Counted from the stretch's first letter, positions 48,559 through 61,829 are shown. The stretch: DNA of 64,000 nt from Acorus gramineus (GCA_030737835.1 CM060856.1:15045116-15109115); one strand, 5' to 3'. Program-made: numbers and translations. Notes: generated from the letters alone by a model not told the origin.

Positions 48559-50165
48559 GGAAGGTGTGCAACTCGGACTGTTTGAGTTGGATTGAAGGTC
48601 TGTCTAAACCTCAACCTGCGGGTTCGGGTCGAGCTCCAGTTGAACCCGGACTCGGGCATTTCATTTCATTTTAAATGGTTTTATAACAACACATCAAAGC
48701 AAAAGCACACAAACTTATGAAAGAGCTTGATCACTCAAGCAGCCAATGAATATATCAATAAACAATCATTTTGGTTTGTCAAGAATAAACCCTAACCAAC
48801 AAGAGTCATCTTCATCTAAGCTTTTATAAAACCAAATGAAATATGAACTTAATAGAATCACAAAGCTAAAACCATTCACTATTAATTCATTAGATGAAGC
48901 ATGAATTTCAAGATTCACAGAGCAAAATCCATTAAAAAAAAAATAGTGTTAAAATTTGAATGGTTATCCCCTTAAATTTTTTAAAAAATAAATGAATATT
49001 TTATATATAAAAAAGCCATTTTCATCTAAGCTTTTGTAAAAAAAATCCATGAAACCCAAATCAATAACTAAACAAAATAATAAATACCCAACAATAATGA
49101 AATCACATATTCACATAAACAAATCAACGAACCTCTCTTTCTGCGATGACCACCTCTTCTCCCAGAAGCGTCGACGGTGATGGATGGTCAGGCCGCGTGG
49201 GTCGGTGAAGGTTGAAGAGAGGTTTGAATGTTTGATTGTTTGTGACGGCAGTGAGTGAAAGAGGGACAAGTGAGTCAAAGAGGGACATTGGATGAATTAG
49301 GTTTAGTTGCATGAAGGGCTGTGATTTTATCATATCAATGATGGAGAGTCAAGATTTAACCCCTCTAACCAAGCAACTAAGTACCAACTGACCAAATTAA
49401 AGAGTAAAAAAAAAATGTGGGTTCGGGTTCAACCCAGTCAACTCGAGACCTCAACCCCCCGACCCGAATTGGGTTCGGGTTGGTTCGGATTTGGGTCTGG
49501 TTGAATCTAGGCCTGTCAATGGGTCGCGAGTCGACCCGGACTCGACCCGATAAAAGACGTAAATACCTGACCTGAAAGACCCGACAATCAAAACGGGTCG
49601 AGTCTGGGTCCACCCTGACCCGATCCTATGGACCTGTTGGACCCGATTGACTCAACCCAAAGATTATGTAATTTTTTTTTATTTATGATCCAACCTAACA
49701 CTAATGATTCAACCAAACATTTATAACTAAAATATTGAATAATCATTTAAAATTTTAAATATTTGAAATTTTTTACAACCTTTTGACTTTACGTAAAAGC
49801 ATAATAATTCAAACCGTATTCCAAATGTTCTCTCATAAAACATTTAAAAATCAAAATAGTGAAGAACTATTTGTAATACATTAGACTCTATTAAAAAGAA
49901 AAAAAATGAAGGCATTGTAGACCTTGGAAAAGTTTCTGAACTTCTCTTTGTCTTGCATGAACTTGTTAATGGGTCGACCCGACTTGACCTGACCCGACCA
50001 GAGACCCGATATGGACCCGACCCGACCCGAAGGACCCGACAATCAAACGGGTCGGGTCTACCCGACCTGTTGACAAGCCTAGTTGAACCCAACGATAAGA
50101 AACCCCAACCTGAACCCGCCCACGAGTTGGGTTGGGTCGGGTTCAACTCGCCCAAATTGCACCCC
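48559..50165. mobile_element. Non-autonomous hAT-like element with a nested hAT insertion
   Basis: Left end GGAAGGTGTGCAACTCGG; reverse-complemented right end GGGGTGCAATTTGGGCGAG. Flanks TAATTCGA (48551-48558) and TAATTCTA (50166-50173) agree at 7 of 8. Ends are rich in GGGTTCGGGT/ACCCGAACCC words, like the element at 25171. It is split by the insertion at 49508-50081. No transposase frame is seen. Confidence 0.72.
49508..50081. mobile_element. hAT-like MITE nested inside the 48559-50165 element
   Basis: Left end TAGGCCTGTCAATGGGTCG; reverse-complemented right end TAGGCTTGTCAACAGGTCGG. Flanks GTTGAATC (49500-49507) and GTTGAACC (50082-50089) match at 7 of 8. GACCCGA words fill both ends around an AT-rich centre. 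Confidence 0.8.
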
Positions 50166-50188
50166 TAATTCTATTTTTATTTTTTTTA

Positions 50189-51924
50189 GGAAAATGATAA
50201 AAAAAAATCTCGTAAAAGTTAAAAATACTCAAATTAACCATTTTTTAAAATTATACCTAAAAAGTCTCATTTCACCATTTTGAAAACGCAAAAGACTAAT
50301 ATACCCTTATATAATTAGATCCTTAACATCCCCCTCTAACCCTTGTTAAATTATTCCACACCAAAAATATATATTTCCTACAAAATAACAATCTCTATCT
50401 ACATGACCTAAATCAATCCTTTTAAATGTTATGTTATTATATATCATATTGCGTGTTTCTTATGCATATCTTACATGATGTTATTTATTATTTTTTTTTA
50501 TGTATATTAATAAGATGTGATTTAAATCTGTGTTGCGCTTCAATGCAATAGATGATATTTTAATATTCTAAATCCTTATTGCATTTTTTTTTGCTTGGCT
50601 ATTCACATATTTGAAGGGCATTATTAGTACATATTCATTTTTTTAAAGAAGCATCAACATTTAATATGGTTCAGCATCAAAAACTCAAATTATATTACAC
50701 ATATCTCACAAATTCCACATAATCACAAAGAATCTAGAATTAAAAAAATTTATATGAGAATATGTGAAATACATTAACAAAATTAAGAGGATGAAATATT
50801 TTAGGGTTAAAGACATTTAAGTCCCTACAAACATGGGAAAACCCATATAAGTCCCTACTAAAATTGGGACAGACGTACGAGTCCCTGAAAACTCAGAAAA
50901 ATCCAATTATCATCCCTGAGTTAAATTTCCATCCAAATTTAACAGAATATTCCTAGAATATTTCATCACATATAATTATGTAGACACTGAAGTCCTTATA
51001 AACAGTCATAAAGATAAATTAGTCCCTACAAAAGATAAAATTGCCCCTAAAAGACTTTTACATTAAATTGTGTATATATTATAGTCCCTATAAATAATCA
51101 TAAAGACAAATTAGTCCCCGCAAAAGATAAAATTGCCCTTGAAAGACTTTTACATGTAATTGAATAGACATTACAGTCCTTATAAACAATCGTAAAGACA
51201 AATTGGTCTCTCTAAAAGACAAAATACCCTTGAAGGATTTTTACATTTAATTGTGCATACATTGCAATTTAAAAATTAAATACCCTCTAAAAGACTGCAA
51301 TTTCTACACAATTAAATGTAAAAATTCTTCAGGGGCATTTTTGTCTTTTACATGTACCAATTTGTCTTTACGATTATTTATAAGGACTGTAATGTCTATC
51401 CAATTAAATATAAAAATCTTTCAGGGGCAATTTTGTCTTTTGCAATGACTAATTTGTCTTTATGATTGTTTATAGGGATTGCAATGTGTACACAATTTAA
51501 TGTAAAAGTCTTTGAGGGGCAATTTTGTTTTTTGTAGGGACTAATTTGTCTTTATGACTGTTTATAAGGACTTCAATGTCAAAATTATATGTGACAGAAT
51601 ATTCTGGGAATATTCCGTTAAGTTTGAATGGAAATTGAACTCAGGGATGATAATTGGGTTTTTCTGAGTTTTTAGGGACTCGTACGTCTGTCCTAATTTT
51701 AGTAGGGACTTATATGAGTTTTCCTATGTTTGTGGGGACTTAGATGTCTTTTATTTTAACAAAATTAAGAGATATGAAATATGTTAAGCATTGAATTACA
51801 TAAGGGTAAATTAGTCTTTTGTGTTTCCAAAATTGTAAAATGAGACTTTTTAATGTATAATTTTAAAAAGTGGCTAATTTGGGTATTTCTAACTTTTAGG
51901 AGACTTTTTTTTAGTCATTTTCCC
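50189..51924. mobile_element. Mutator-like MITE, family M2 copy 1, with nested insertion
   Basis: Long inverted ends: GGAAAATGATAAAAAAAAATC on the left against GGGAAAATGACTAAAAAAAA from the right, continuing through AGTTAGAAATACCCAAATTA and AATGAGACTTTTT. A 9-bp duplication TTTTTTTTA (50180-50188 and 51925-51933) is perfect, though low in complexity. A second copy, without the insertion, is at 59866-60627. The middle is occupied by element 50804-51752. Confidence 0.85.
50804..51752. mobile_element. Mutator-like element, family M1 copy B, nested
   Basis: Left end GGGTTAAAGACATTTAAGTC against AAAAGACATCTAAGTCCCC from the right. The inverted repeat is about 200 bp, including GACGTACGAGTCCCT and CATCCCTGAGTT. 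Between the arms, a unit of about 70 bp (GGGGCAATTTTGTCTTTTGCA then TTTATGATTGTTTATAGGG) is repeated in both orientations. A short TATTTTA flank is shared. It interrupts element 50189-51924. Confidence 0.8.
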
Positions 51925-51933
51925 TTTTTTTTA

Positions 51934-54900
51934 CATGTACACCATTAAAAAATATATTATTTATTTTTATATATATTATTGAAATATGTAAAAATTATGC
52001 ATATTTATCATTCTAGTTAACTTCCATCAAAATTTATACTAAAACAGTTAACATCTTGAAAAAATGATTAAATTACCCTTTTTTCATTTGCATATTTTAC
52101 TTTACCAAATACAATATTTATACAAATAAAAAATATTAATTTTAATAGGAAAATAATAAATTTCATCTAAAACTCAAAAACATAAACAATCATCATACAA
52201 ACTATTTATTGGTAAAGACATAGTAATTATTATTACTTATATTAATAAAAATAAAATAAAATTATTTTGAAAACTATTAATCTTATATATTACAAAAAAA
52301 AATTAAAAAAAAAAGATATTGACCAGAAATAAAGGAAAGAAGTGGTAAGATTGAATGGCTCACGGTTAATTTGGAAAATAGAAGAGAATAATTAGGTTAT
52401 TATGTTTAAATATTTACATTTTGATGAAATTATGTTAATGTTATTTTTATCATTTTTACTTCTTAGTTAAGAACTAACTATTTTTAAGTTTTATTTTGGT
52501 TAAAAAAAAAGAGAGCCACATTTTTTTATTAAGAAAAATCTAGTAGTATAAAAATTAATATGTTATTTGTAGTGATATAAAAATAGATATCATATTTTCT
52601 GATGATATATATATGCAAAAACCGTTTTTTCTATTTTAAATGTGAAAGATCAAAAGTAGATTTGATGAAAAATAGATAAGGAGTAAGCAATTTTTTTGTT
52701 GGTGTGTTTTTAATTATTTTGTTGGAAACGTAAATTTTTGTTGTTTTCTTAATTACAAGAAATTATGAAATAATTAATAACACAATTGTAGAGAAACTTA
52801 AAGCATTTATACTAGTTTATTCTTGTTTATTATAGCATAAATATATTTTATTCCTCATAAATAAATAAGTTTTTTCACTTATAATTCGCTCATATTCTAT
52901 CTTAGTTCTCTCCTATTCTACTACCTAAACAGGAGCTACACGTGGACACATCATGTTAAATTTAATAGTTTAACTCATCAGTTCTAATTCTTGTTTCTCT
53001 TCATTTTAATTTGAAGTTTATATATACACTTACTGCAATACAATATGTTTTTTTTTAATTACTTTTTTAAAGTTTGATATAAAAATTGTTCATTTAATTC
53101 AATGTCATAAAAAAATCCATTTTCAAAAACTTTTTTAGTTATATTTTGACCCATATAATTATTTATTAGTTCAATTTACGTGATTATTTAGTTTGATTGA
53201 TAAGAGGTTCACTTCAATTTATTTGTCCAATTCAATATAACATAGAGTTCATTTCGATCGCATATAATTCATTTTGATTCATATTTTGCACAGCATATGA
53301 TGTGATAAAATTTTATTTATGAATTACTCGGTTCAATTTATGAGTGATAAAATTAAAAACAAATCTATGTATGAACATGAATCTTACAAATTGTGACACG
53401 TTTAAAAATTATGCGTATAGGAATTGTAAATCTGGGACGTTACATTATGATATTTATATACCTTTATAATAAGGGTTACTGATTTTCATATACTTCATTT
53501 AGAATAAAAATGCATTTATGATAAAATAAAAAAATAAAAAAAAGAGTAAAAAAATATGAATGAGTATATCTGCGCTAATAGCCCATTTGTCACAATACAA
53601 TAGAAAAAAAGGAAAATGTTAGACTTAGTTCTTTTATCAATTAAAACTTAGACTAAATATATTTTTATTTTTTAAAAAATAGTAAATATCATCTAATGAT
53701 ATATATGTTTTAATAAAAAGTGTATATCTTTTCATTTAGAATTGCATGAACCTATTTTTAGTAAATATAAGAAAATATTTAATAAAGTATATACAACGAC
53801 AAAATATATGCTTATTTGGATTTCTAATTAACAAAATATATATATAATTATATTTTAGATTGAGAAAAAACTAAGTATAACAACACTAAAAAAAAAACAT
53901 GAAAAAAGTGAGGCAAAGATTCGTGCGACTAAACCGAAAGAAAACCAAAAACCAATCTATCATGTTCAAGTTCAATCTATATGTCTGTTTTGTGTTACTT
54001 TATTATTATTGCTTTAATTTTAGATCTTGCACTTCAACAAAATCCAGAACAGCCAATTAACACAAATATCAGGTACGATTCGGTAATAAGTGAAATGTTC
54101 AGGAGGTGGCACAACGAAATCTTGTACCATGTAAAGATAAGAGTAGTGAAGGGGCTTTAGATTTGTACAGCATAGTTGATCAAAATGCATTGAATCTATT
54201 CTTGTATTCACCTTTTCTTTTTAACACAGCGTGAAACGATAGAAAAGATCTAATCAACGTTGAGATTTCATAAGCTCATTTAATCTATAAAGAAGAAAAT
54301 TCTAAAAAAGAAAAAATTTGAAATAATATTGATAATAAATTGAAAACTCTATATTACAAATCTTCTTTTTATACTAAATAATAAAAAATTAAAAAATTAC
54401 TAAAAATAGTAAAAATAGAAATTGGTTGTAATTGAAACTATGATACCTTAGATGATAGTAGGAATTGATAGAGATCGATTTTAATTTGATATGAGAGAGA
54501 TATCACAAATCTAAAACTTACTAAAAATAGTAAAAACGTTAATTTGAAAGTCTAAAAAAATAAATTTTTGAAAACTAAGAATTGTTAGTTGTATAATAAC
54601 TAATTCAGAATATCTTCTCGATATCTTTCTCCATGTATAATTTTGTGTAATTCCATTGATTTGTAATTTATTTGGTGGACTTCTTCTAATAATTTCATCT
54701 GCATACTATGTCATTAATCACTTTTGATATTTATTAGTCTAAATTACTGATTTGTTGCATTTAAGTGTTCTTTTATCTCTCTAAAGAGGGAAATCTCTTT
54801 GATAAGGTTTGCCTGCTAACTCCTCAACATATGTTCTCTTAAAAGAAAAAAGAAAATAACATGTCTTTGTTAATTCATATATCAAATCTTCGAGCTCCCA

Positions 54901-55453
54901 TAAGAGGAGGAGGATAATACACATCTACCAACTCGTCAAGGGAGTGGTGGTGCTTTTCCTTATCTTTCTTTGTATACAATTTTTGTGATTATTGTGACTC
55001 ATATAATTTAATAATCTATGTACTGTCCTAGTTTTAATGTGTTTTTCCAACATAATTGTCTTCAACACCTATTGTATAATTAGAAAGCATCACAATAGGT
55101 GAATGGTGTTAAAATATCTGAACACATGATTTTTCATATAAATATAATTAATGTGAAAACATTTTCATTATCTTTTTGTCACTCGCATGTATTGATCCGC
55201 ACATGAATGAGTTTTACAAAGGTTCCTGACTCAAGATTAAATAATCCTAAAATAGTGAAGGGTGAGTGACATGCTATTGTCTGCTGCATCTTTTTTTTTT
55301 TTTTTTTAATAACAAGGGTTAAATTGTTGAACCCTGCCCAAATCAACTTTTGAGAATACTTGGATTAGTATTCTAAAGGTTGTGCTTCACCTGAACCTGT
55401 ATAAAATCAAAACTATGGGTGGGGTTGGGTTGGGTTGAGGGATGAGTAAGTGA
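51934..55453. other. Very AT-rich gene-free stretch
   Basis: Dominated by A/T homopolymers and TATAT words. Frames are short and look like chance. No bounded repeat was identified. Confidence 0.5.
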
Positions 55454-55462
55454 TAAATTCTT

Positions 55463-56103
55463 GGGTTATAGACATTTAAGTCTCTACAAACATGAATAAT
55501 TTTATATAAGTCTCTGTTAAAGTTGGGGCAGACAATCCCTGAAAATTTAGAAAAATTCAATTATCATCCTAAGTTAAATTTTCATCCAAACTTAACGGAA
55601 TATTTTCAGAATATTCTATCACAAATAATTGTGTAGACATTACAGTCTATATAAACAATTATAAAGAAAAAATTAATTTATATAAAAGATAAAATTATCT
55701 ATGAAAATTTAATGTATCTGTTTAAGTGGTTTCGTGTTTATTTTTCAATGGTGAACATAGTAACAGTGATATAAAGAGCAGTCAACATACTAACAAGAAT
55801 CAAAGACAAGGTACTCATTGGACGTCTACTACTAGCATCAGATTAAATTAAGATGAATTCATTAGACATCATGTACTGATTCAAGCCGCGGGCCGGTAAT
55901 GATGATGTACGGTGATGGACAGGGTAGCGGACGAGAGAGATCGCATATATGTTAGAATTAACGAAGATATGTTATATTACAGTTAACTTCGGTTAAAGGT
56001 GATCATGTATATGAGTTTTCAAGGATTTATATGTTTATACCAATTTTAATAAAGATTTATATAGAATTATCCATGTTTATAGGATTGTAGATGTCTTTAA
56101 CTC
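55463..56103. mobile_element. Mutator-like element, family M1 copy C
   Basis: Left end GGGTTATAGACATTTAAGTC; reverse-complemented right end GAGTTAAAGACATCTACAATC. Flanks TAAATTCTT (55454-55462) and TAAATTTTT (56104-56112) match at 8 of 9. The interior at about 55720-55960 differs from copies A and B and includes a GC-rich patch (GCCGCGGGCCGGTAATGATG). Confidence 0.76.
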
Positions 56104-56284
56104 TAAATTTTTATGTTAAATTCAACTTTACATGGTATATTTGTTGGATCGGGTAATCGGGTAAGCTCCACAAAAAATGTTAAGTACTTGTGTTACCTAG
56201 CCCAAGCCCACTAAGTTACTCATATTCATCAACCTGACCCGTTCAAAATGAGCGTTGATACACTCAGTCCTTTTCGCAATTGCA

Positions 56285-56485
56285 ACTTCATATACAATGA
56301 TAACACAGTATATACACTGTGTCACCATAATATATGAGATTTTATCATAATGTGTGACACAAAATATTTTTTCATTTTTTTAAAGTGAAAAAAGTATACC
56401 ATTATATTTTATTGTGTACTTCATTTCATATAACAACATATACAGAGAGTATGATTTTTAAAAAAAATGGTGTAGACTGCAGATG
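56285..56485 (-). repeat. Dispersed AT-rich repeat, inverted partner of 18570-18795
   Basis: The reverse complement starts CAGTCTACACCATTTTTTTT and continues through AATCATACTCTCTG and ATGAAATGAAGTACA, in the same order as the earlier copy. Ends are uncertain. Confidence 0.45.
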
Positions 56486-57650
56486 AAACTGAACATATCA
56501 TATTCAGTCCAAAATTTCATCTCAATTAGACAATCCAATGTACACTCGGCGCAAGTTGCAGCCAAACTCAAAATTTAGTCTGTTATTGGACAAGTTTGAA
56601 ATAAAGAAAATGTTAGATGAAATCCTGCATGCAATTTCCAAATTTTTTAGAAGTAGTAAAGTTTATCTAATCAGATATACATTTTTGTGAAAAATATATG
56701 TACCTTCATGACGAATTAAATGAACTCACTGATAGAAAATATGAAAATTTTTAACGAAATATATGGATTGCACGTAATACTATTCTCACGAACTGCGTAT
56801 ATCAACGCTCTTAAAATAAAGGGTTTGACATCGTTCATGCAGTCATAATCTAGTATATGTTTTCTATGTTCTAGTATATATTACATTAGATAAAAATACA
56901 AAAAGATACTCTAGCCGGGTTTTCTTGTGAAAACATGTATTTTATTAAAAAAATAAATATTTCCATAAAAAAAAATCAAAACATAGACTAAAGTCGAAAT
57001 ATTACTAGCATAGGATGACATAAATTCATAAACTAGTATTCATCCATGAGATGTTCAATGGATAACTGCCATTTGAACAATCATGCTTAATTAAAGGATG
57101 CAACTTGGGTTGGCTTGGACACCAAAGGTCATCCCAAATATGGTTATAAGTAAGATGAGTTTCAATGAGTTCTTTATGTATGAAAACCACTTGAATTCAA
57201 AAACTTCAACCGCAAATTGGGATGAAAAAGACATCTCTCTCTCTGTTGAAAAAGTTACACTTCAGGATTAATGGTGTGGTGATGCAGTGGACTTATCATC
57301 TTTTTTTTTCACCTTTGTATACTTCACGAGCAAAAGAGACACATAAAGGGGTGACTCTTTACAGGAGAGCTGTTGAAGACAAAATGATGTTTTTTTCTCC
57401 TTTGGAGGAGGAATAACCAGTGTTTCAATGATACTGTGTAGCATTTAGGAGCAACTTCTTTTTGGGGTGCCAATAAATCCCATCATTGGCATTGTGAGAG
57501 AGACTGAAAGAGAATCAAATGAAGAGAGAGCGCCCGTGCTTCTGAGCTTCACCTACAACAATCCATTCTTTTCTATCCACGCTCAATCTACATATCTATC
57601 TCGCTTTGTTGATTGACCTGACCAGTTCATATATTATACTAGTTAAATCC
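56486..57650. other. Intergenic, nothing recognised
   Basis: AT-rich sequence with no supported gene or repeat. Confidence 0.45.
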
Positions 57651-57665
57651 AATGTTTAATATGTT

Positions 57666-57913
57666 TTTTTTTTTTTTTTTGAAAGAAAGATAATAATTTG
57701 CTACCGATTTCATTACTAAATATCGAATTACAAATTCTGAACGGAAAGAGAAAGAGGGGGGGAAGGATACAAATAGATAAATAAGAAAAAATGAAATGAC
57801 CGACAAGGAAAAACCTGTCACTAAAGCGACTCCCGGATAGAAAAGAATTCTAACCTGCGGGAGTTCACCCTAATCCCCTCACACATCATGCACCAACATG
57901 CGGCATTTGCGAG
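57666..57913 (-). mobile_element. Short non-LTR retroelement (SINE or 5'-truncated LINE) with poly-A tail
   Basis: A poly-T run at 57664-57680 is the poly-A tail of a minus-strand insertion of about 248 bp. A perfect 15-bp duplication AATGTTTAATATGTT flanks it (57651-57665 and 57914-57928), the mark of target-primed reverse transcription. On the minus strand GGTTAGAATTC resembles a degenerate tRNA-type B box (consensus GGTTCGANTCC), which favours a SINE. A LINE 3' end cannot be excluded. Confidence 0.83.
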
Positions 57914-57928
57914 AATGTTTAATATGTT

Positions 57929-59856
57929 GATTTTATGTCTTACATTTCAATTTTTAGATATTAAGTAAAAACTAGACCGACTCGTGACTGTAATAGGGGC
58001 AGTGGTGCTCCTGAAAAGATGGACTGGATCCATTGTATTTCATACATGTCTGATATGTAATGATATATTTTTTTTTTATATGTTATTTGTGAGGGCATTG
58101 TAATAATGTCATTGGGTATATATAATAATACATTTGATTTGTCAAGATTTTACACAACCTCTCTCTAAGAGAATAAAAACTTAAATAACTCAATCTCATA
58201 AATAAAAGAGATGTCATGCCATGATACTATATGTTTTGCTTATAATATGGACTCAATCAGATCAGGAACCTCATTAAGTCTATTTAAGAATTTACGAAAA
58301 ATAGAAAATATTAAATAGAGATCTTACAAATTAGATGGCATTTAATTCTAATATTTGAGGAAAGAAAAATAACTAAGCATAATTATTACTATAAATGATA
58401 AATTTGCTTATTTAATGTCTTTAGTGATGAAATCTAACAAAAATAAATATTGTCTGACCTAAAATATATTCACAAAATAATTAAACAAATCGAATTTCGT
58501 GGGATTCTTAGATAACCTCAATTATTCGTGTCGCTTGTTATTCTCATAGTGTTCTTAGTAGATATTTTCTGGTGATCCAATTATTACTCCAATAATGTAT
58601 CAACCATTCGTCTTACATCATATACATACACACTTAAAGTTTCTCAATCTAAGGTTTGAGATCACATAAATTATATCTTATTTAAATGTGTGTTTGATTT
58701 ATGACGCTATTAGTTCAAAAAAAACCCCAGATACACAGAACCACCCACAAATACGTCCAATGTTAATTTGCTTTAATTACTAATCCTACAAAGGTAGTCA
58801 TTGTTAGGCCATACTAGGTTTCAAGTTCATAAATTTGGCTAAGTATGCTAATGAGATGATATGTTAATGAAGCATGGATGACCCACATTAAATCACAGGC
58901 TTACTTTGTGATGCGTGTGAAGACAAAAGTTAAATTCATTTTGTCCAATGAGTCACAGTTTGGAATCATATGTACTGGTATCATCATCATCATATTTGTT
59001 CTCTTTATTCTCAGCACTGCAAAAGAAAAGGAAGAGGGGCTATCAAAGGTTCTGAAAAGGGGAGCAGTTCAGAAGACAATCGATTTGTGTGGTGGATTTA
59101 GACATGTATAGTGAATAAATAAAGTGTGTATGTGAACCAACTAAACATTGGTATTGGCGATATATTTTTTTTCCTTTTAGAATTAATTTGAATATGTTAT
59201 ATTGCTATGAATCTATGATATCTCGAGCAATGCAATGTCCATTAGTGGAGGCCTTCCTGAAGCAGAATACAGAGAATGACAGAAAGCTCAAATAATGCAT
59301 GCCAACTCAACTCAACCCATTTGAGTTCTTAAAAAAAAAAAAAACACCCCATGTTTAATACTTTTATAACAAAATAAGCTCAATGTGAACTTCTTCAAGT
59401 CTTGTAACAAGTATACTTTGGTTAATTTAACTGGATACAGATGATTTGCTCCTAAGAAATAAATAAATGCCTCCTAGCTAGTGGTTTGATACATGTTTAC
59501 TTATTGAAAGAATGAACAATTTTTGTTTACTTATGAATGACTGTCAACTTGACATAAGTCCTCTAAGAATTATATTAAATTAGTAGTTTGTCGATGAAAA
59601 CGGAAGCTCCATGTAGTTGATTTCAAAATTTTATCTTATTTATTGCGTGTTTATTTTAGATTAAACTCATGTAATCAACTTGCACTTTGTGCCTTTTTTA
59701 ACCAATGATCCATTATTTTATCTATTTTTTCAGTTAAGACTCATATTTTCAGTGAGAAAAGCATTGCACTCTTAATTTAATACGTGAAATCTCTAATAAA
59801 ATATATACTATATAAGTATTTATGTAGCCTATAAGACAAAAAAACATAGAAATGTA
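57929..59856. other. Intergenic, nothing recognised
   Basis: AT-rich. A 77-codon plus-strand frame at 58878-59111 contains one hydrophobic segment (GIICTGIIIIIFVLFIL) but has no family resemblance and is likely chance. Confidence 0.45.
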
Positions 59857-59865
59857 TTCATTTAA

Positions 59866-60627
59866 GGGAAAATGACAAAAAAAAGTCTTTTAAAAGTTAG
59901 AAATACTCAAATCAATCACTTTTTAAAATTATACATAAAAAAATCTCATTTCACAATCTTGAAAACACAAAAGACTAACTTACCCTTATGTAATTAGATC
60001 CTTAACATATTCCATACCTCTTAACTTTGTCAAAATATTTCACCCTCTTAATTTTGTTAATGTATTTCACACATTCTCATGTAGAAATTTTTTTAATTCT
60101 AGATTCTTTGTAATCAAGTGGATTTTGTGAGATATGTGCAATATAATTTGAGTTTTTGATGATGAACTCCATTAAATGTCGATGTTTCTTTTAAAAAAAT
60201 GGATATGTACTAATGATGCCATTAAAATATGTGAACAGCCAAGTATAACAAATGTGATATCATTTGATACATTAAGGCGCGACACAGATTTAAATTACAT
60301 GTTATGATTATACATAATGAAAAACAATAAACAACATTAGATAAGATATATATAAAAAACACGCAATTTGATATATAATAACATAACCTTTAAGGGGATT
60401 GATTTTGGTCATATAAAGAGAGATTATCATTTTGTATGAAATATATGTTTTTGGTGTCGAATAACCTAGCAAGGGTTAGATGGATGTTAAAGATCTAATT
60501 ACATAAGGGTAGATTAGGCTCTTGTGTTTTCAAAATTATGAAATGAGACTTTTTAAGATATAATTTTAAAAAGTGACTAATTTGGGTATTTCTAACTTTT
60601 AAATAATTTTTTTTTGGTCTTTTTCCC
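59866..60627. mobile_element. Mutator-like MITE, family M2 copy 2
   Basis: Starts GGGAAAATGACAAAAAAAAG and ends GGTCTTTTTCCC. The inverted ends continue inward through AGTTAGAAATACTCAAAT and AATCTCATTTCACAAT. Flanks TTCATTTAA (59857-59865) and TTCATTTAT (60628-60636) match at 8 of 9. It shows the unbroken state of the element interrupted at 50804. Confidence 0.85.
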
Positions 60628-60636
60628 TTCATTTAT

Positions 60637-61769
60637 TCATTCATACATGTATTTTAATTTTTGTAAAAATATGTATTTCAATGGATAAATATATACTTAA
60701 AAAATTTACAAAACATGTTAGTATAAAAAAAGTGACCAAGTATGCATTTGTTTTTCAATGTAAAATCACGCAAAACAGAGCGAGTGGCTTATCAATTGGT
60801 TTCTAGAGTTACAAGAGTCTAACCTAAAGACCATTAAAGAATAATATTAGACCTAGAGGGAGATCCAAATAGACCAAATAAAAGCTTTGACCAAGATAGT
60901 TGGCAAGCATAATTAGCCAAACTTTTTAATACTATTATCATTCCCACACTTCTCAAACCAAGCACCAAAACATGCTCAATTCAATTTGACTCCTACCCTA
61001 GAAAGAATAGAAACACTTCGTACTTGCGAAACTCATCTCAAAAGCAAACCCTATCGATCAACTCATCTTATAAACACTATAACACATCTATCAAAGATCA
61101 ACCCCTACTTGTATCTCCTCAGTCCTCATATAAGTTATCCAGGGTGATCAACTTGTATTACTTTTATATATAAACCCCAATCCATCTAATAATTCAACAG
61201 GAGCATGTGAGAGAGAGAGAGAGAGGACCTGCAAAAGCAATCGATGGCGATTGCCTCTCACAGAGGGCACACAGGTCCAACACGCCCGTGTCACCATGTG
61301 CCTAGTAATAGAAAATAAAAATTAAAAACAAAAGCTTGGTCGCGATATATATGTTACTATGCATTTTTTTTTATTTTATGCAAAGCTAAACACGCCCGTT
61401 TGGAAGCAATCATAACGTTCTCTTCAATAATTCCTTCTCTCCATGCACCTTCTCTTTATTCTCTTCTTTTTTTTAAAATAAAAATAAAAATAAAATTTTA
61501 ACTGTTTGTTTTAGTTTCCCGACAGATTCTTTCTGTTTTGGCATACTATTTTGTCATCGACTTCACATTTCACAACTCAACCCATCAAAATCTAATGTGA
61601 AAAAAAAAAACTTATATTATATGCCTCTCAGGCGCATGTTTGAAGGACAGATATACCCTCTTTAAAAAGCTGTATATCATTTTCTGAATTAAGGGTCTTT
61701 TAGTAATTCTAAAACTCTCTCGTGCGAAAAACCGCTTTGGGTGGGCCCCGGAAGTTGTCGTTACCGTTG
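60637..61769. other. Upstream region of the LAX gene
   Basis: No coding frame is supported. A short GA tract lies at 61209-61223. Distal promoter elements cannot be assigned by eye. Confidence 0.45.
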
Positions 61770-61777
61770 TATAAATA
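61770..61777 (+). promoter_or_regulatory. TATA box of the LAX gene
   Basis: TATAAATA 100 bp before the ATG at 61870, with a 5' UTR ending in a (GA)n tract (61829-61861). Position and sequence are canonical. Confidence 0.7.
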
Positions 61778-61828
61778 TAAGCCGAGTCTCTCAACAAGGA
61801 AAGAAAGAAAAACAGAACCAAAACAGAG

Positions 61829-61829
61829 C

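Noticed and set aside
58878-59111. Small putative membrane protein
   Set aside because: A single run of isoleucines in AT-rich DNA with no promoter, homologue or conserved context.
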